DNA of 64,000 nt from Proteobacteria bacterium SG_bin9 (GCA_002083525.1 LWDM01000023.1:3693-67692), one strand, 5' to 3'. Positions 35,262-44,744 are shown, counted from the first letter of the stretch. Notes: generated by a model not told the origin, from the sequence alone. Translations and numbers: made by a program.

Positions 35262-38200
35262 ATGTTACGTCTTAAATCCAAGGTGAGCGGAAATTCTCCC
35301 GTCGCCTCATCGCGCGGAGAATCGAGCGGCCCGCCAGTATGGCCGTGATCCTGGAACCGCGCCAGCCGCCGGGCCTGCGCCTCATAGGAATTTACCGGGA
35401 ATGTCTCGTAATTGCGGCCTCCCGGATGGGCCACGTAGTAGACGAACCCGCCGAGCGAGCGGGAATTCCAGCGATCGAAAATGTCGAACGTCAGCGGCGC
35501 GTGCACCGGTACCGTGGGATGCAGGCCCGCGGCCGGTTGCCATGCCTTGAAGCGAACGCCGGCGACGAACTCGCCTGACTTAGCCGTCGAGGTCATCGGC
35601 ATCTTGCGGCCGTTGCAGGTGATGATGTGCCGCTCGGGCACGAAGCCCGTGGCTTTGACCTGCAGCCGCTCAACCGAGGAATCGACGAAGCGTACCGTGC
35701 CGCCGGCGCCGCCCTCCTCGCCAAGCACATGCCATGGCTCGAGCGCCTGACGCAGCTCGAGCTTGACGCCGGCATACTCCTCGAGCCCGTAGACGGGAAA
35801 GCGAAACTCGCGCTGCGCCTCGAACCATTCCGGATCGAAGTCATAACCGGCGCGGCGCAGATCGGCGAGCACGCCGAGAAAATCCTGCCAGACGAAGTGC
35901 GGCAGCATGAAGCGATCGTGCAGCGCCGTGCCCCAGCGCACCAGTTCGCCGTCGACCGGCGTCTTCCAGAACATCGCGACCAGCGCGCGCAGCAGAAGCT
36001 GTTGCGCCAGCGACATGCGCGCGTCCGGCGGCATTTCGAAGGAACGGAATTCGATCAGGCCGAGACGACCGGTCGGGCCATCCGGCGAATAGAGCTTGTC
36101 GATACAGATTTCGGCGCGATGCGTGTTGCCCGATACGTCGACCAGAAGATTGCGGAACAGCCGATCGACCAGCCACAGCGGAATGGTGCCCTGCCCCGGC
36201 GCCGGCACATGCGACAGCGCGACTTCGAGTTCGTACAGCTGATCCTGCCGCGCCTCGTCCATGCGCGGCGCCTGACTGGTCGGGCCGATGAAGAGACCGG
36301 AGAACAGATACGACAGCGACGGATGCCGCTGCCAATAGATCAGAACACTCTTCAAGAGATCGGGACGCCGCAGGAACGGCGAGTCCGGCGGCGTCGAACC
36401 GCCGAGCACCACGTGATTGCCGCCGCCGGTACCGACGTGACGTCCGTCGAGCATGTACTTGTCGGTGCCGAGGCGGCACTGGCGCGCCTCCTCGTAGATC
36501 GCGGTCGTCGTGTCGACCGCCTGCCGCCAGTCCTGCGCCGGATGAATGTTGACTTCGATGACACCCGGATCGGGCGTCACCTTGATGACGTTGAGACGCG
36601 GATCGACCGGCGGCGGATAGCCTTCGATGTGCACCGGCAATCCGGTCTCGCGCGCGGTGCGCTCGATGGTCGCGAGCAGCGCGAGATAATCTTCCAGCCG
36701 CGAGACCGGCGGCATGAACACACACAGCACGCCGTTGCGTGGCTCGATTGCGATCGCGGTCCGCACAAAGCCGCCGATGTCGGCCGAGCCGAGCGGCATC
36801 GGCGCCTGCGTATTGCGACTGACCGGCGGCTTTTGCGTGCGCAGCTTGGCGAGTTCTTCCGCGCTCGGCAGCGGCGGCAGTTCCTGCGTCGGATCCTGCG
36901 GGTGGATGAACGGATAATCCGACTGCGACAACCACGGCAGGCCGCCGAGCGGCAAGCGCAGGCCGAGCGGCGAGTCGCCCGGCGTCAGGAACAGACGCCC
37001 GCGTCGCAGCTGCCATTTCTCGCTGCCCCAGCGCCACTCGCGCGCCTGCGCATTCCACGGCTGCACCGGCAGCACGTAGCCGACCGGCTTCGACAATCCG
37101 CGTTCGAACGTGCGGATCATGCGGGTGCGCATTTCCGGATCGTCGATCTTCGGATCGAGCACGTCGACGTTCGCCGGTAGCTCCGCTTCCTTGAGACCCC
37201 AGTATGCGGGGTCTTCGTAGGCCGGCATGACATTGCCGGTGTCGAGACCGAGGTTGCTTGCGAGCGACGTCATCAGCCTGTCGGCATCGGCGACAGTGGC
37301 TGTGCGCGGGCCGAATTCCTTCGCGATCAACGCAGGATCGCTCCAGATCGGCGTGCCGTCCTTGCGCCAGTACAGCGCGAACGACCAGCGCGGCAGGCTT
37401 TCGCCCGGATACCATTTGCCCTGGCCATAATGCAGGAAGCCGTGCGGCGCGAACCTCGCCTGCAGACGGCGGATCAGATTGTCGGCGAACCCGCGCTTGG
37501 TCGGGCCGACCGCACCCGTGTTCCATTCCGCGCTCTCGAAGTCGTCGATCGAGATGAAGGTCGGCTCGCCACCCATGGTGAGGCGCACATCGTTGGCGAC
37601 CAGATCGCGGTCGACCACGTCGCCCATGGCAACGAGGCGATCCCACGCTTCTTCGGAGAACGGCTTGGTGACGCGCGGCACCTCGCGCACGCGCTCGACC
37701 TTCATGTCGAACTCGAACTCGGTCTTCGCCGGCTCGGTCAGTCCGGAAATCGGCGCGCACGAACGATAGTGAGGCGCCGCGAACAGCGGGATGTGGCCTT
37801 CACCGCACAGCAGGCCCGACGTCGCGTCGAAGCCGATCCAGCCTGCGCCCGGCATGTAGATTTCCGCCCACGCGTGCAGATCGCAGAAATCGACCTGCGT
37901 TCCTTTCGGGCCTTCCAGCGGATCGATGTCGGCGCGCAGCTGGATCAGGTAGCCGGAGACGAAGCGCGCTGCGAGACCGAGGTGGCGCGCAAGCTGAACG
38001 AGTAGCCACGCGGAATCGCGGCACGATCCGGATTCCAGCTTGAGCGTGGTTTCAGGCTCCTGAACACCGGGCTCCATGCGGATGACGTAGCGAATGTCTT
38101 TCTGCAGCCGCGCATTGAGCTCGACGAGAAACGGAATCGTCCGCACACCGCTTTTCTTGACAGAGTCGAGCAGCTTCTTGAGCAGCGGGCCCGCAGGCTC

Positions 38201-38560
38201 GGGCGTCATGTACGCAGCGAGTTCGCCGCGCTGCTCCTCCGGATAGGTGAACGGATATTCCTCGGCGGACGGCTCAACAAAGAAGTCGAACGGGTTGACC
38301 ACTGCCATGTCGGCAATCAGATCGACCTCGATGCTGAATTCGTCGGTCTTTTCCGGGAAGACGTAGCGCGCCTGCCAGCTGCCGAACGGATCCTGCTGCC
38401 AGTTGACGAACTGGTCGGCGGGTTTGACCCGCAGCGAGTAGCTGAGAATGCGGGTGCGGCTGTGCGGCGCGGGCCGCAGGCGAACGATCTGAGGGCCGAG
38501 CGAAATTGGGCGGTCGTACTTGTAGGTGGTGCGATGATGGAGCGCAGCGAGGATCGACAC
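35249..38560 (-). CDS. Large transglutaminase-like protein with DUF2126
   Basis: A 1103-residue protein, normal length for the family. The N-terminal 300 residues are a transglutaminase module with Cys180 (SGSCRDSAW), His229 (DLHAWAE) and Asp245 (GFDATSG). The remaining ~800 residues are DUF2126, of unknown mechanism. The GTG start at 38560 gives the family N terminus (VSILAALHHRTTYKYDRP); the longer frame to 38758 has no homologous look. The last codons and stop lie in hairpin D. It is the first gene of the transglutaminase/ATP-grasp/transglutaminase operon. Confidence 0.88.
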   Translation of the reverse strand: MSILAALHHRTTYKYDRPISLGPQIVRLRPAPHSRTRILSYSLRVKPADQFVNWQQDPFGSWQARYVFPEKTDEFSIEVDLIADMAVVNPFDFFVEPSAEEYPFTYPEEQRGELAAYMTPEPAGPLLKKLLDSVKKSGVRTIPFLVELNARLQKDIRYVIRMEPGVQEPETTLKLESGSCRDSAWLLVQLARHLGLAARFVSGYLIQLRADIDPLEGPKGTQVDFCDLHAWAEIYMPGAGWIGFDATSGLLCGEGHIPLFAAPHYRSCAPISGLTEPAKTEFEFDMKVERVREVPRVTKPFSEEAWDRLVAMGDVVDRDLVANDVRLTMGGEPTFISIDDFESAEWNTGAVGPTKRGFADNLIRRLQARFAPHGFLHYGQGKWYPGESLPRWSFALYWRKDGTPIWSDPALIAKEFGPRTATVADADRLMTSLASNLGLDTGNVMPAYEDPAYWGLKEAELPANVDVLDPKIDDPEMRTRMIRTFERGLSKPVGYVLPVQPWNAQAREWRWGSEKWQLRRGRLFLTPGDSPLGLRLPLGGLPWLSQSDYPFIHPQDPTQELPPLPSAEELAKLRTQKPPVSRNTQAPMPLGSADIGGFVRTAIAIEPRNGVLCVFMPPVSRLEDYLALLATIERTARETGLPVHIEGYPPPVDPRLNVIKVTPDPGVIEVNIHPAQDWRQAVDTTTAIYEEARQCRLGTDKYMLDGRHVGTGGGNHVVLGGSTPPDSPFLRRPDLLKSVLIYWQRHPSLSYLFSGLFIGPTSQAPRMDEARQDQLYELEVALSHVPAPGQGTIPLWLVDRLFRNLLVDVSGNTHRAEICIDKLYSPDGPTGRLGLIEFRSFEMPPDARMSLAQQLLLRALVAMFWKTPVDGELVRWGTALHDRFMLPHFVWQDFLGVLADLRRAGYDFDPEWFEAQREFRFPVYGLEEYAGVKLELRQALEPWHVLGEEGGAGGTVRFVDSSVERLQVKATGFVPERHIITCNGRKMPMTSTAKSGEFVAGVRFKAWQPAAGLHPTVPVHAPLTFDIFDRWNSRSLGGFVYYVAHPGGRNYETFPVNSYEAQARRLARFQDHGHTGGPLDSPRDEATGEFPLTLDLRRNMRVP

Positions 38561-38869
38561 CGGAGCGGACTTTCCACTTGAGAACACGCCTTCGGGCAGA
38601 GTTCTCGGCCTTGGCTCCGGTGTCAACGGAGGCGATGGGCTAACGGGCGGATTGCGCTGGCGGATGATGGACTTAGTTGCAGAATGCCCACAATCCAGCC
38701 ACCGATCGGTGAAAGCGCAAGCAGACGGCAGTCCCCGCTTTAGCTGGGGATATCGCAACCGATGGAGAGCCCAACGGCGCCTCCATCGGGAAAATCGGCG
38801 GTACGAGTGCGGAACTCCGCTATCAAGCGGCCGTTATCCGGGCCGCAAGCGGAAAGCGAGATCGGACCG
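38561..38869. other. Divergent intergenic region
   Basis: About 309 bases between the large transglutaminase (minus) and the zinc peptidase (plus). Promoters for both must lie here. I see no repeat, RNA gene or credible short ORF. A weak hairpin (CAGTCCCCGCTTTAGCTGGGG, positions 38729-38749) is the only structure noted. Confidence 0.5.
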
Positions 38870-40015
38870 ATGAGACTTTTCAAATGCCTGGTCTGCTCGC
38901 AACTGCTCTATTTCGAGAACACCCGCTGCGAGAAGTGCAGCCACACCCTCGGCTACGAACCGGGGCGCAACCGCCTGCTGGCGCTTGAGGTCGACGGCGA
39001 GATTTGGCGCGCAAGCGACAGCAAGGACAGCACGTACCGATTTTGCGCCAACGCCACCCATGGCGTCTGCAATTGGCTGGTCGACGCATCGACCCCCGAT
39101 CAGTTCTGCCAGGCCTGCCGCCACAACGGCATCATTCCCGACCTGTCGCAGCCGGTGAACCTCGATAACTGGCGCAAGATCGAAAACGCCAAGCACCGGC
39201 TGATCTACACGTTGCTGCGGCTCGGGCTTCCGATCGCAACGCGCGGCGAGAATCCGGAAGGGCTCGTGTTCAACTTCCTCGCCGACTCGCCGTTCGATCC
39301 GAATGCGCGGGTGATGACCGGGCACGACAGCGGCCTCATTACGCTGGCACTTGCGGAAGCCGACGATGTCGAGCGCGAACGCCGCCGCTCGCTGATGGGT
39401 GAACCGTACCGCACCCTGCTCGGCCATTTCCGTCACGAGGTCGGACACTTTTTCTGGGATCGGCTCGTGCGCGACCGCAACGGCAACGACGCCTTCGTCA
39501 AAATGTTCGGCGACTACACGCGCGACTACAACGAAGCACTCCACACCTACTACGCAGAAGGCGCGCCGGCCGACTGGCAAGAGCATCATGTCAGCGCCTA
39601 TGCGACGTCGCATCCGTGGGAGGATTTCGCGGAGACATGGGCGCACTACCTGCACATCGTCGACACGATCGAGATGGCAGGCGCATTCAGCCTCTATGTC
39701 GAGCCGCGTCTCGACCAGTCGGGCCAGCTCGGCGCGCATATCGACTTCGATCCGTACAAGGTCGGCAGCTTCGGCAGCATCGCCGAGAACTGGCTGCCGA
39801 TGTCATTCGCGCTCAATAACATCAACCGCTGCATGGGCCAGCCGGATTTCTATCCGTTCATCCTGTCGCCTGCGGTGATCGCCAAGCTCGAATTCATTCA
39901 CGACCTGATCAACCATACTCATCAGGCCGAAACGAAGCCGGCAGTCGCACCGCCTGCCCCGCCGGTTCCGCCCACCGCTCCGTCTCCGCCAACGGCCGTA
40001 CAGCCGGCGAATTAA
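38870..40015 (+). CDS. Zinc-binding metallopeptidase family protein (DUF2248-like)
   Basis: A 381-residue protein. A zinc ribbon (C6, C9, C20, C23) precedes a metallopeptidase-like core with HEVGH (His189, Glu190, His193) in GHFRHEVGHFFWD. The C terminus is a short Pro/Ala-rich tail (APPAPPVPPTAP). No signal peptide. The family recurs next to transglutaminase and ATP-grasp/alpha-E genes, and here it is divergent from that operon. It may process the peptide product or its targets (inference). The start at 38870 gives the ribbon at the very N terminus; an extension to 38762 is rejected. Confidence 0.9.
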   Translation: MRLFKCLVCSQLLYFENTRCEKCSHTLGYEPGRNRLLALEVDGEIWRASDSKDSTYRFCANATHGVCNWLVDASTPDQFCQACRHNGIIPDLSQPVNLDNWRKIENAKHRLIYTLLRLGLPIATRGENPEGLVFNFLADSPFDPNARVMTGHDSGLITLALAEADDVERERRRSLMGEPYRTLLGHFRHEVGHFFWDRLVRDRNGNDAFVKMFGDYTRDYNEALHTYYAEGAPADWQEHHVSAYATSHPWEDFAETWAHYLHIVDTIEMAGAFSLYVEPRLDQSGQLGAHIDFDPYKVGSFGSIAENWLPMSFALNNINRCMGQPDFYPFILSPAVIAKLEFIHDLINHTHQAETKPAVAPPAPPVPPTAPSPPTAVQPAN

Positions 40016-40017
40016 AG

Positions 40018-40428
40018 TCAGCCCTTCGGCGGCCGAGCGCGCAGCGCGGCGATCTTCCAGCTATCGCTTTCCTTGCGGACCACAAAGAGGATGCCGCCCT
40101 CAACATCGCGCGGCGGCGTCTCCGGCGGAATGCAGACGCCGGTCATGCGATACGTCGCATCGGCCTCGGCGGTTGTCGGCGTTTGTACCCGCACAGCATG
40201 CACCACCGTCGCTGTGATCACCGCGTCGCGATAGCTCGGCACCTGCTTCTGCTCGACATACATCCGGATCGCCTCATCGACGCCGCGCGACGTGCGTCCG
40301 GTCGCGCTGACGATCTCGACGTCATCGGTCAGCAGCGCACGATAGGCCATCGGATCGCGGCTGTTCCACACCACGCGCCGCCGCTCGAGCAGGTCGCGGA
40401 TGGCTTGCTCATCGGAGTTTCGAAGCAT
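40018..40428 (-). CDS. NTF2-like (SnoaL/DUF4440) protein
   Basis: A 136-residue protein with the cone-shaped NTF2-like fold: helix EQAIRDLLERRRVVWNSRD, then YRALLTDDVEIVSATG and the C-terminal strand pattern ending WKIAALRARPP. The SgcJ/EcaC group of this superfamily has many uncharacterised members; some are small enzymes, others only bind ligands. ATG 40428 is my start; TTG 40434 is possible. It ends two bases from the convergent peptidase gene. Confidence 0.78.
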   Translation of the reverse strand: MLRNSDEQAIRDLLERRRVVWNSRDPMAYRALLTDDVEIVSATGRTSRGVDEAIRMYVEQKQVPSYRDAVITATVVHAVRVQTPTTAEADATYRMTGVCIPPETPPRDVEGGILFVVRKESDSWKIAALRARPPKG

Positions 40429-40473
40429 GACCAAGCTCTACCGCAACGGTTCAAGCGTGGTCCAGCAACTAAA

Positions 40474-41466
40474 TCAAAGCGTCGGCGTCTTGGTCACCGA
40501 GGTGCGGATCGACGCCCACGGCGCGGCGTCATCCAGCGCGACGCGGCCGTTCTGAATCGATACGCCGAGCTTGGCCCAGATTGCGGACAGATCGGGCTCC
40601 ATCGGCTTTGGCCCCATCTCCTCGTAGAGCTTCGTCATCACGTCGACGCCGACTGTCGCATCCGCCGTCTCCAGCACCTTGCGGATCGACCAGGTGCGCA
40701 CCTCGTGATTGCCACCGGCGGCCAGCACGCCGCGCATCGCATCCTGCAAACCGTAACGGTTGTTGGTGCGCTTGCGGATTTCGACGTCGGCGATCAGGCA
40801 GAAGATCGCGCCGCCCCAATAGGTGCGGCCCCAGGTCGGCGTGTAATCGAGACCGCGATCGCCGCCGCCCGGCATGCCGTTCGGCATCCCGCGCATCATC
40901 GAGCGCCAGACATCATCCGCGTTGAGTTGTCCGGCTTGCACGCGCGCGATCGGTTCGATGTAAACCGCAAGCCCTTCCGACAGCCAGTTGTGCTGCTCGC
41001 GCAGATCGGGCAGCGCGAGGTGCACCATCTCGTGCACCATGATCCAGTCGCGCAGCAAATCCGCCTCGCTCGCGTCGCTGCCAAGCGTGATGCGGATGGC
41101 GCCGCCGCGATAGCCCCAGGTGGTGCCGCCCTGCACGCCGCGTCCACCGACCGGCACGATCAATAGCTTCACTTTCTTGATCGGGAAGCGACCATAGTAA
41201 ACCGAAACAGCCTCGGCGGATTTTTTCACCCATCCGAGCACGGTTTCCTGCGACAACGCGATGCGGCCCGGTGCAAACGCCACCTGCACGATGCCGCCAC
41301 CAACCGGCATATCCGTTTTCGGCAGACGCTCGAACGCATCGTAGGGCATGCCGACGCCGCCGAGATACTCCGACTGCGCGCCGGAATAGGTCGGCAGCAA
41401 GCTGATCAACAAGCCTGCGGCCACCAGCGCAAACGCACCAATGCGTAATCCGCGTGAACGCATCAT
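40474..41466 (-). CDS. Exported HExxH metallopeptidase-like protein
   Basis: A 330-residue protein with an N-terminal signal or anchor (residues 8-30). A gluzincin-like motif is present: HEMVH (His145, Glu146, His149) followed by WLSEGLAVY with Glu164 as the likely third zinc ligand. This resembles the peptidase MA-like group. It acts in the periplasm. ATG 41466 overlaps the creatininase-family stop as ATGA, so the two form an operon. Substrate unknown. Confidence 0.82.
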   Translation of the reverse strand: MMRSRGLRIGAFALVAAGLLISLLPTYSGAQSEYLGGVGMPYDAFERLPKTDMPVGGGIVQVAFAPGRIALSQETVLGWVKKSAEAVSVYYGRFPIKKVKLLIVPVGGRGVQGGTTWGYRGGAIRITLGSDASEADLLRDWIMVHEMVHLALPDLREQHNWLSEGLAVYIEPIARVQAGQLNADDVWRSMMRGMPNGMPGGGDRGLDYTPTWGRTYWGGAIFCLIADVEIRKRTNNRYGLQDAMRGVLAAGGNHEVRTWSIRKVLETADATVGVDVMTKLYEEMGPKPMEPDLSAIWAKLGVSIQNGRVALDDAAPWASIRTSVTKTPTL

Positions 41467-42338
41467 GACGCCACACTCCCGTTCTCCGCGCGACGCGCCG
41501 CGGACGACGTTGATCCATCCGAGCGATGGGCGATGAACTGCTGCGCGTGGCCGACCACGTCCTCGATCATCGCGGCCAGCAGCGTGTCGCCTTTGGCGCG
41601 GGTGGCGAGTGTCGGATCGCCGAAACTTCCCGACGGACTGTAGTTCGGCGACGAGCGGTCACTGCGGCTCAACGGTCCAGGCGCGCTGCCGCTGCGATCG
41701 ACCGGGCTCGCCTGCGCCCGCGACATGGCAACAACGTGCGGAGCAATCGCAAGCATCAGCGAGGTTTCCGGCTCGTCTGCGTGGCTGCCGTAACGCTGCT
41801 CCAGCAATCGGCTCGCGGCCGCGCGATAGCGCTGCCCCTGGTGCACGCGGATGTGCAGAACTTTCGTCGGCTGGAACGCCGCGAGCGCGCGTTCGGTCGG
41901 AACGATCGTCGAGATGCCGGTATCGATCACGATCAAGGCGCGCGCGCCTGCGGCCAGAATGCCCGATGCGATCTCGCCGACGAGCGATTCATAAACCGGC
42001 GCCGAGAGCGAATTGCTGCCCGGATAGTCGACGAACGCGGGATAGTATCCGTAGGCGATGGTCGGCCAGATCAGCGCATCGATCTTCTCGGCAATCCGCG
42101 CGGCGAAGAATTCCGCCTGCAGCTGATCGGTGTTCATCGGCAGATGCAGCCCGTGCTCCTTGCTGCCCGCACCGATCGGCAGCAACGCCACCGCACCGGC
42201 CTTGAGGCGCACATCGATTGCATCCCACGTCATGCGCGCAACGGCATGACGGTCGCCGCCACTCTGGTTGCCGCGAAACAGGCTGGTCAGACCGGACGTC
42301 GCATCGGCAAGGGAGAACGGAGCTTTCATGCGCGCCAT
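41463..42338 (-). CDS. Creatininase family protein
   Basis: A 291-residue amidohydrolase of the creatininase fold. The metal-binding motif GAGSKEHGLHLPMNTD (Glu61, His62, His65, Asp71) and YGYYPAFVDYPGSNSL are typical. Members hydrolyse creatinine, formamidopyrimidine intermediates or mycofactocin precursor peptides, so the substrate is open. A C-terminal Ser-rich tail (SDGSTSSAARRAENG) is unusual. Coupled by ATGA overlap to the exported metallopeptidase gene. Confidence 0.87.
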   Translation of the reverse strand: MARMKAPFSLADATSGLTSLFRGNQSGGDRHAVARMTWDAIDVRLKAGAVALLPIGAGSKEHGLHLPMNTDQLQAEFFAARIAEKIDALIWPTIAYGYYPAFVDYPGSNSLSAPVYESLVGEIASGILAAGARALIVIDTGISTIVPTERALAAFQPTKVLHIRVHQGQRYRAAASRLLEQRYGSHADEPETSLMLAIAPHVVAMSRAQASPVDRSGSAPGPLSRSDRSSPNYSPSGSFGDPTLATRAKGDTLLAAMIEDVVGHAQQFIAHRSDGSTSSAARRAENGSVAS

Positions 42339-42460
42339 CGTGTGCAGTCAATCGAACGTCGTGCGATTGGACGAGAGATGCCGTTGCGCCGCAACTCACA
42401 TTTGTGTTGCGCTCATGACATTTTAGTAAGAATGAACGCCGCAGCCGTGATCGCGAAGCG

Positions 42461-43246
42461 CTATGCGCCGACGGAGATTCCGCTGAGCAGACCCGACGTC
42501 ACCCACCCGCGCAGATAGCCGGCGCCGCGGCCCGCCGCATTGTCCGGGTCGTCATAGGTTGCGAGCATCGAGCACAGGACGCCAAACGGGATGCCGTTGA
42601 CGGCCTCATCCCACATCATCGCCTCTTCCACCGTCAGTTCGCGGAACATCGGCGTATTGTCCTGCCGCCAGACCAGAACGCGGCATGGCTCATCGAGCAC
42701 CTCCGCGTCCGGCGGCGTCTCTTCGCCCTTGAGCGCGATCCAGATCGCCGCCGCATTGCTGGTGAAGTCGAAACGCTTGGCGGTGACGTGCGGCCGGAAA
42801 ACCAGATCGTTCCAGGACTCGGGCGGCACGGCCGCGATCTGCTCGATCGCGAGGATATCGCCGTCGGTCGCGTCGAACACATCGTTCAGTGCGCGCTCGA
42901 GTTCGGCGAGTTCGCAGATCGCCGGATAATCCGAGTAAGGCTCCGTCGCGCGCAGGAAGTCCGGAATGCCGCGCGAGTACCAGCGCAGGTTCGCATGCTC
43001 CGATGGCTTTGCCTCAACGTAGGCTTTGCCCATCACATCGAATTCGTTGTCGCCGAGATATGTGTGCAGGTACGGATGATCGTTGCTGAGCGCTTCGACG
43101 AGCCGCGACGAGTATGCATAGCGGTAGACGCCGAATAGGACGTCGCGCTTTTCCTTTGGACTGTCGAGGATCTCGGCCAGAACGGAATCGTCGCCGCTCG
43201 TGATGCAGCGCTGGAACTCGTCCTGAAGCTCCTGAAAGTTCTTCAT
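42461..43246 (-). CDS. bufC: DUF2063 partner protein of an MNIO (BufC-like)
   Basis: A 261-residue protein with an N-terminal DUF2063 domain (LQDEFQRCITSGDD, then FGVYRYAYSSRLVEALSNDHPYLHTYLG in two parts) and a C-terminal ~140-residue domain (PHVTAKRFDFTSNAAAIW). DUF2063 proteins are required partners of DUF692 oxidases in bufferin and related RiPP systems, where they deliver the precursor. It starts 11 bases after the MNIO gene on the same strand. The symbol is by analogy with Caulobacter bufferin genes. Confidence 0.9.
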   Translation of the reverse strand: MKNFQELQDEFQRCITSGDDSVLAEILDSPKEKRDVLFGVYRYAYSSRLVEALSNDHPYLHTYLGDNEFDVMGKAYVEAKPSEHANLRWYSRGIPDFLRATEPYSDYPAICELAELERALNDVFDATDGDILAIEQIAAVPPESWNDLVFRPHVTAKRFDFTSNAAAIWIALKGEETPPDAEVLDEPCRVLVWRQDNTPMFRELTVEEAMMWDEAVNGIPFGVLCSMLATYDDPDNAAGRGAGYLRGWVTSGLLSGISVGA

Positions 43247-43257
43247 GTCGACAGTTC

Positions 43258-44190
43258 TTATAATACTTTCCGCGCCTGCTCCGTTGCCGGCAACACCTCG
43301 GCCGCGATGTCACGCAACTTCTGCACCTCGACCAGCAGTTCATCCAGCGGCGGAATGTTGTCGTCGCGCTCGATGATGGTCGACACCGCGCCGAAGCGCT
43401 TCAGCGCCGCCGCATACAGATCCCACACATCGTCGCAGACCGGATGGTCGTGCGTGTCGATGATGTGCGTGTCCATGTGCGTGTGGCCGGCCATGTGGAA
43501 CTGGACCACGCGATCGCGCGGAATGCCTTCGAGGAAGGTGTGCGGATCGTAGCCGTGGTTGAAGGCGCTGACATAGACGTTGTTGACGTCGAACAAGAGC
43601 CAGCAACCGGTGCGCCGCGACAGCTCGCTCAGGAATTCCCACTCGGTCATGTCGGGATTGGCGAACTGCACGTAGGTCGAGACGTTCTCGAGCACAATCT
43701 CGCGGCCGAGAAAGTCCTGCACGAGGCTGACGCGGCTCGCCACGTGGTCGAGCGATTCCTTGGTGTACGGGATCGGCAACAGGTCGTGCAGGTTCTTGCC
43801 GTGCACGCCGGTCCAGCACAGATGATCGGACACCCACTTCGGCTCGACGCGTTTGGCGAGATCGCGGAGTTCGGTGAGATATTCGTAGTTCGGCTTGGCG
43901 GTCGAGGCGATCGAGAGCGACACGCCATGCATCACCACGGGATAGCGCTCGCGGATGCGTTCCAGCATCTGCAGCGGCTTGCCGCCGGGGATCATGTAGT
44001 TTTCGCTGATGACCTCGAACCAGTCGATCGGCGGATCGCCGTCGAGAATGTCGTTGTAGTGCTGCGGACGCAGGCCAAGGCCGAAGCCGAGGAACGGCGG
44101 CTTGCTGCCCGAACGCGCCGCGACGCCGGAATTGTCCCGCCCGACGGATGAAACCTCGTCCGCGGTCGCAGTGACGGCACTGGGCGTCAT
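43258..44190 (-). CDS. bufB: DUF692 multinuclear non-heme iron oxidase (MNIO, BufB-like)
   Basis: A 310-residue TIM-barrel oxidase. Family motifs run in order: FGLGLRPQHYNDIL, VISENYM, HGVSLSIAS, SDHLCW, IVLENVS, LFDVNNVYVSAFNHG, QFHMAGHT, DTHDHPV and IIERDDNIP. The conserved His, Glu and Asp bind the di- or tri-iron centre that turns precursor cysteines into thiooxazoles or oxazolone/thioamide groups in known MNIO systems. ATG 44190 follows GGAGG. Directly upstream are three Cys-rich secreted peptides, its probable substrates. The N-terminal ~30 residues before PPFLGFG are a variable extension. Confidence 0.95.
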   Translation of the reverse strand: MTPSAVTATADEVSSVGRDNSGVAARSGSKPPFLGFGLGLRPQHYNDILDGDPPIDWFEVISENYMIPGGKPLQMLERIRERYPVVMHGVSLSIASTAKPNYEYLTELRDLAKRVEPKWVSDHLCWTGVHGKNLHDLLPIPYTKESLDHVASRVSLVQDFLGREIVLENVSTYVQFANPDMTEWEFLSELSRRTGCWLLFDVNNVYVSAFNHGYDPHTFLEGIPRDRVVQFHMAGHTHMDTHIIDTHDHPVCDDVWDLYAAALKRFGAVSTIIERDDNIPPLDELLVEVQKLRDIAAEVLPATEQARKVL

Positions 44191-44261
44191 CCGGAGGCCT
44201 CCAACGTTCTCATCAAGACCGGCTAAACCGCCGTGAAACAGATAAGCGGTTTCTAAATACC

Positions 44262-44299
44262 ATAAAGAGAAAAGGACTGGCAGAGGTCTGCCAGTCCTT
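44262..44299 (-). terminator. Terminator after peptide 1, before the MNIO gene
   Basis: GGACTGGCAGA (44274-44284) pairs with TCTGCCAGTCC (44287-44297). On the minus strand it is followed by TTTTCTCTTT. It lies about 15 bases after the peptide stop and 70 bases before the MNIO start, so MNIO expression probably depends on read-through. Confidence 0.85.
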
Positions 44300-44313
44300 C
44301 CCTTGGAAGACGC

Positions 44314-44571
44314 TTACGACTTCTTGAAGGTGCCCTTGGCGGCGTCGCACTTGTCCTTCGACATCATCGCAAAGCCCTGACCCTTGCAGGCGTTCTGGCC
44401 TTTGCATGCATTCGCGCCGCCCTTGCAGGCGCCCTGGCCCTTGCAGGCGTTCGCGCCGGTGCACTGGCCGTCGCCAGCAGCCTGGGCGTTCGCCGAGACG
44501 GTGGCGCCAGCGAGGAAGAGAGCAGCAGCGGCAACGGCGAGCGTCGCGCCGGACTTCGAATTGAGCTTCAT
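44314..44571 (-). CDS. Six-cysteine secreted precursor peptide 1 (bufferin-type)
   Basis: An 85-residue peptide. The Sec signal MKLNSKSGATLAVAAAAL... ends near SANAQA, and GGAGG precedes ATG 44571. The mature part has six Cys spaced C-x5-C-x5-C-x6-C-x5-C-x12-C; four of the Cys are followed by KG, in (N/G)ACKGQ-type units. The C terminus is SKDKCDAAKGTFKKS. The arrangement differs from the four-Cys DUF2282 bufferins and fits the six-Cys group linked to MNIO genes. Likely role: secreted, MNIO-modified metal-binding peptide, probably for copper (inference). Nearest of three paralogues to the oxidase. Confidence 0.9.
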   Translation of the reverse strand: MKLNSKSGATLAVAAAALFLAGATVSANAQAAGDGQCTGANACKGQGACKGGANACKGQNACKGQGFAMMSKDKCDAAKGTFKKS

Positions 44572-44691
44572 GGTATTCCTCCAGAGGTTTCGACAAATAG
44601 TTGTCGCGTTAACAGCTACGCACGAGCACGAAATCGTTTCAACGAATCGACCAAGAGAAAAACATTCCAATCGGACAAACCGATGACTCTC

Positions 44692-44726
44692 GAAAAATGC
44701 AGGGGTGACTGACGTCACCCCTGCAT
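44692..44726 (-). terminator. Terminator after peptide 2
   Basis: GCAGGGGTGAC (44699-44709) pairs with GTCACCCCTGC (44714-44724). On the minus strand it is followed by ATTTTTCG, 20 bases after the peptide stop. Confidence 0.9.
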
Positions 44727-44744
44727 TGGATTTGCCGAAAAAGA

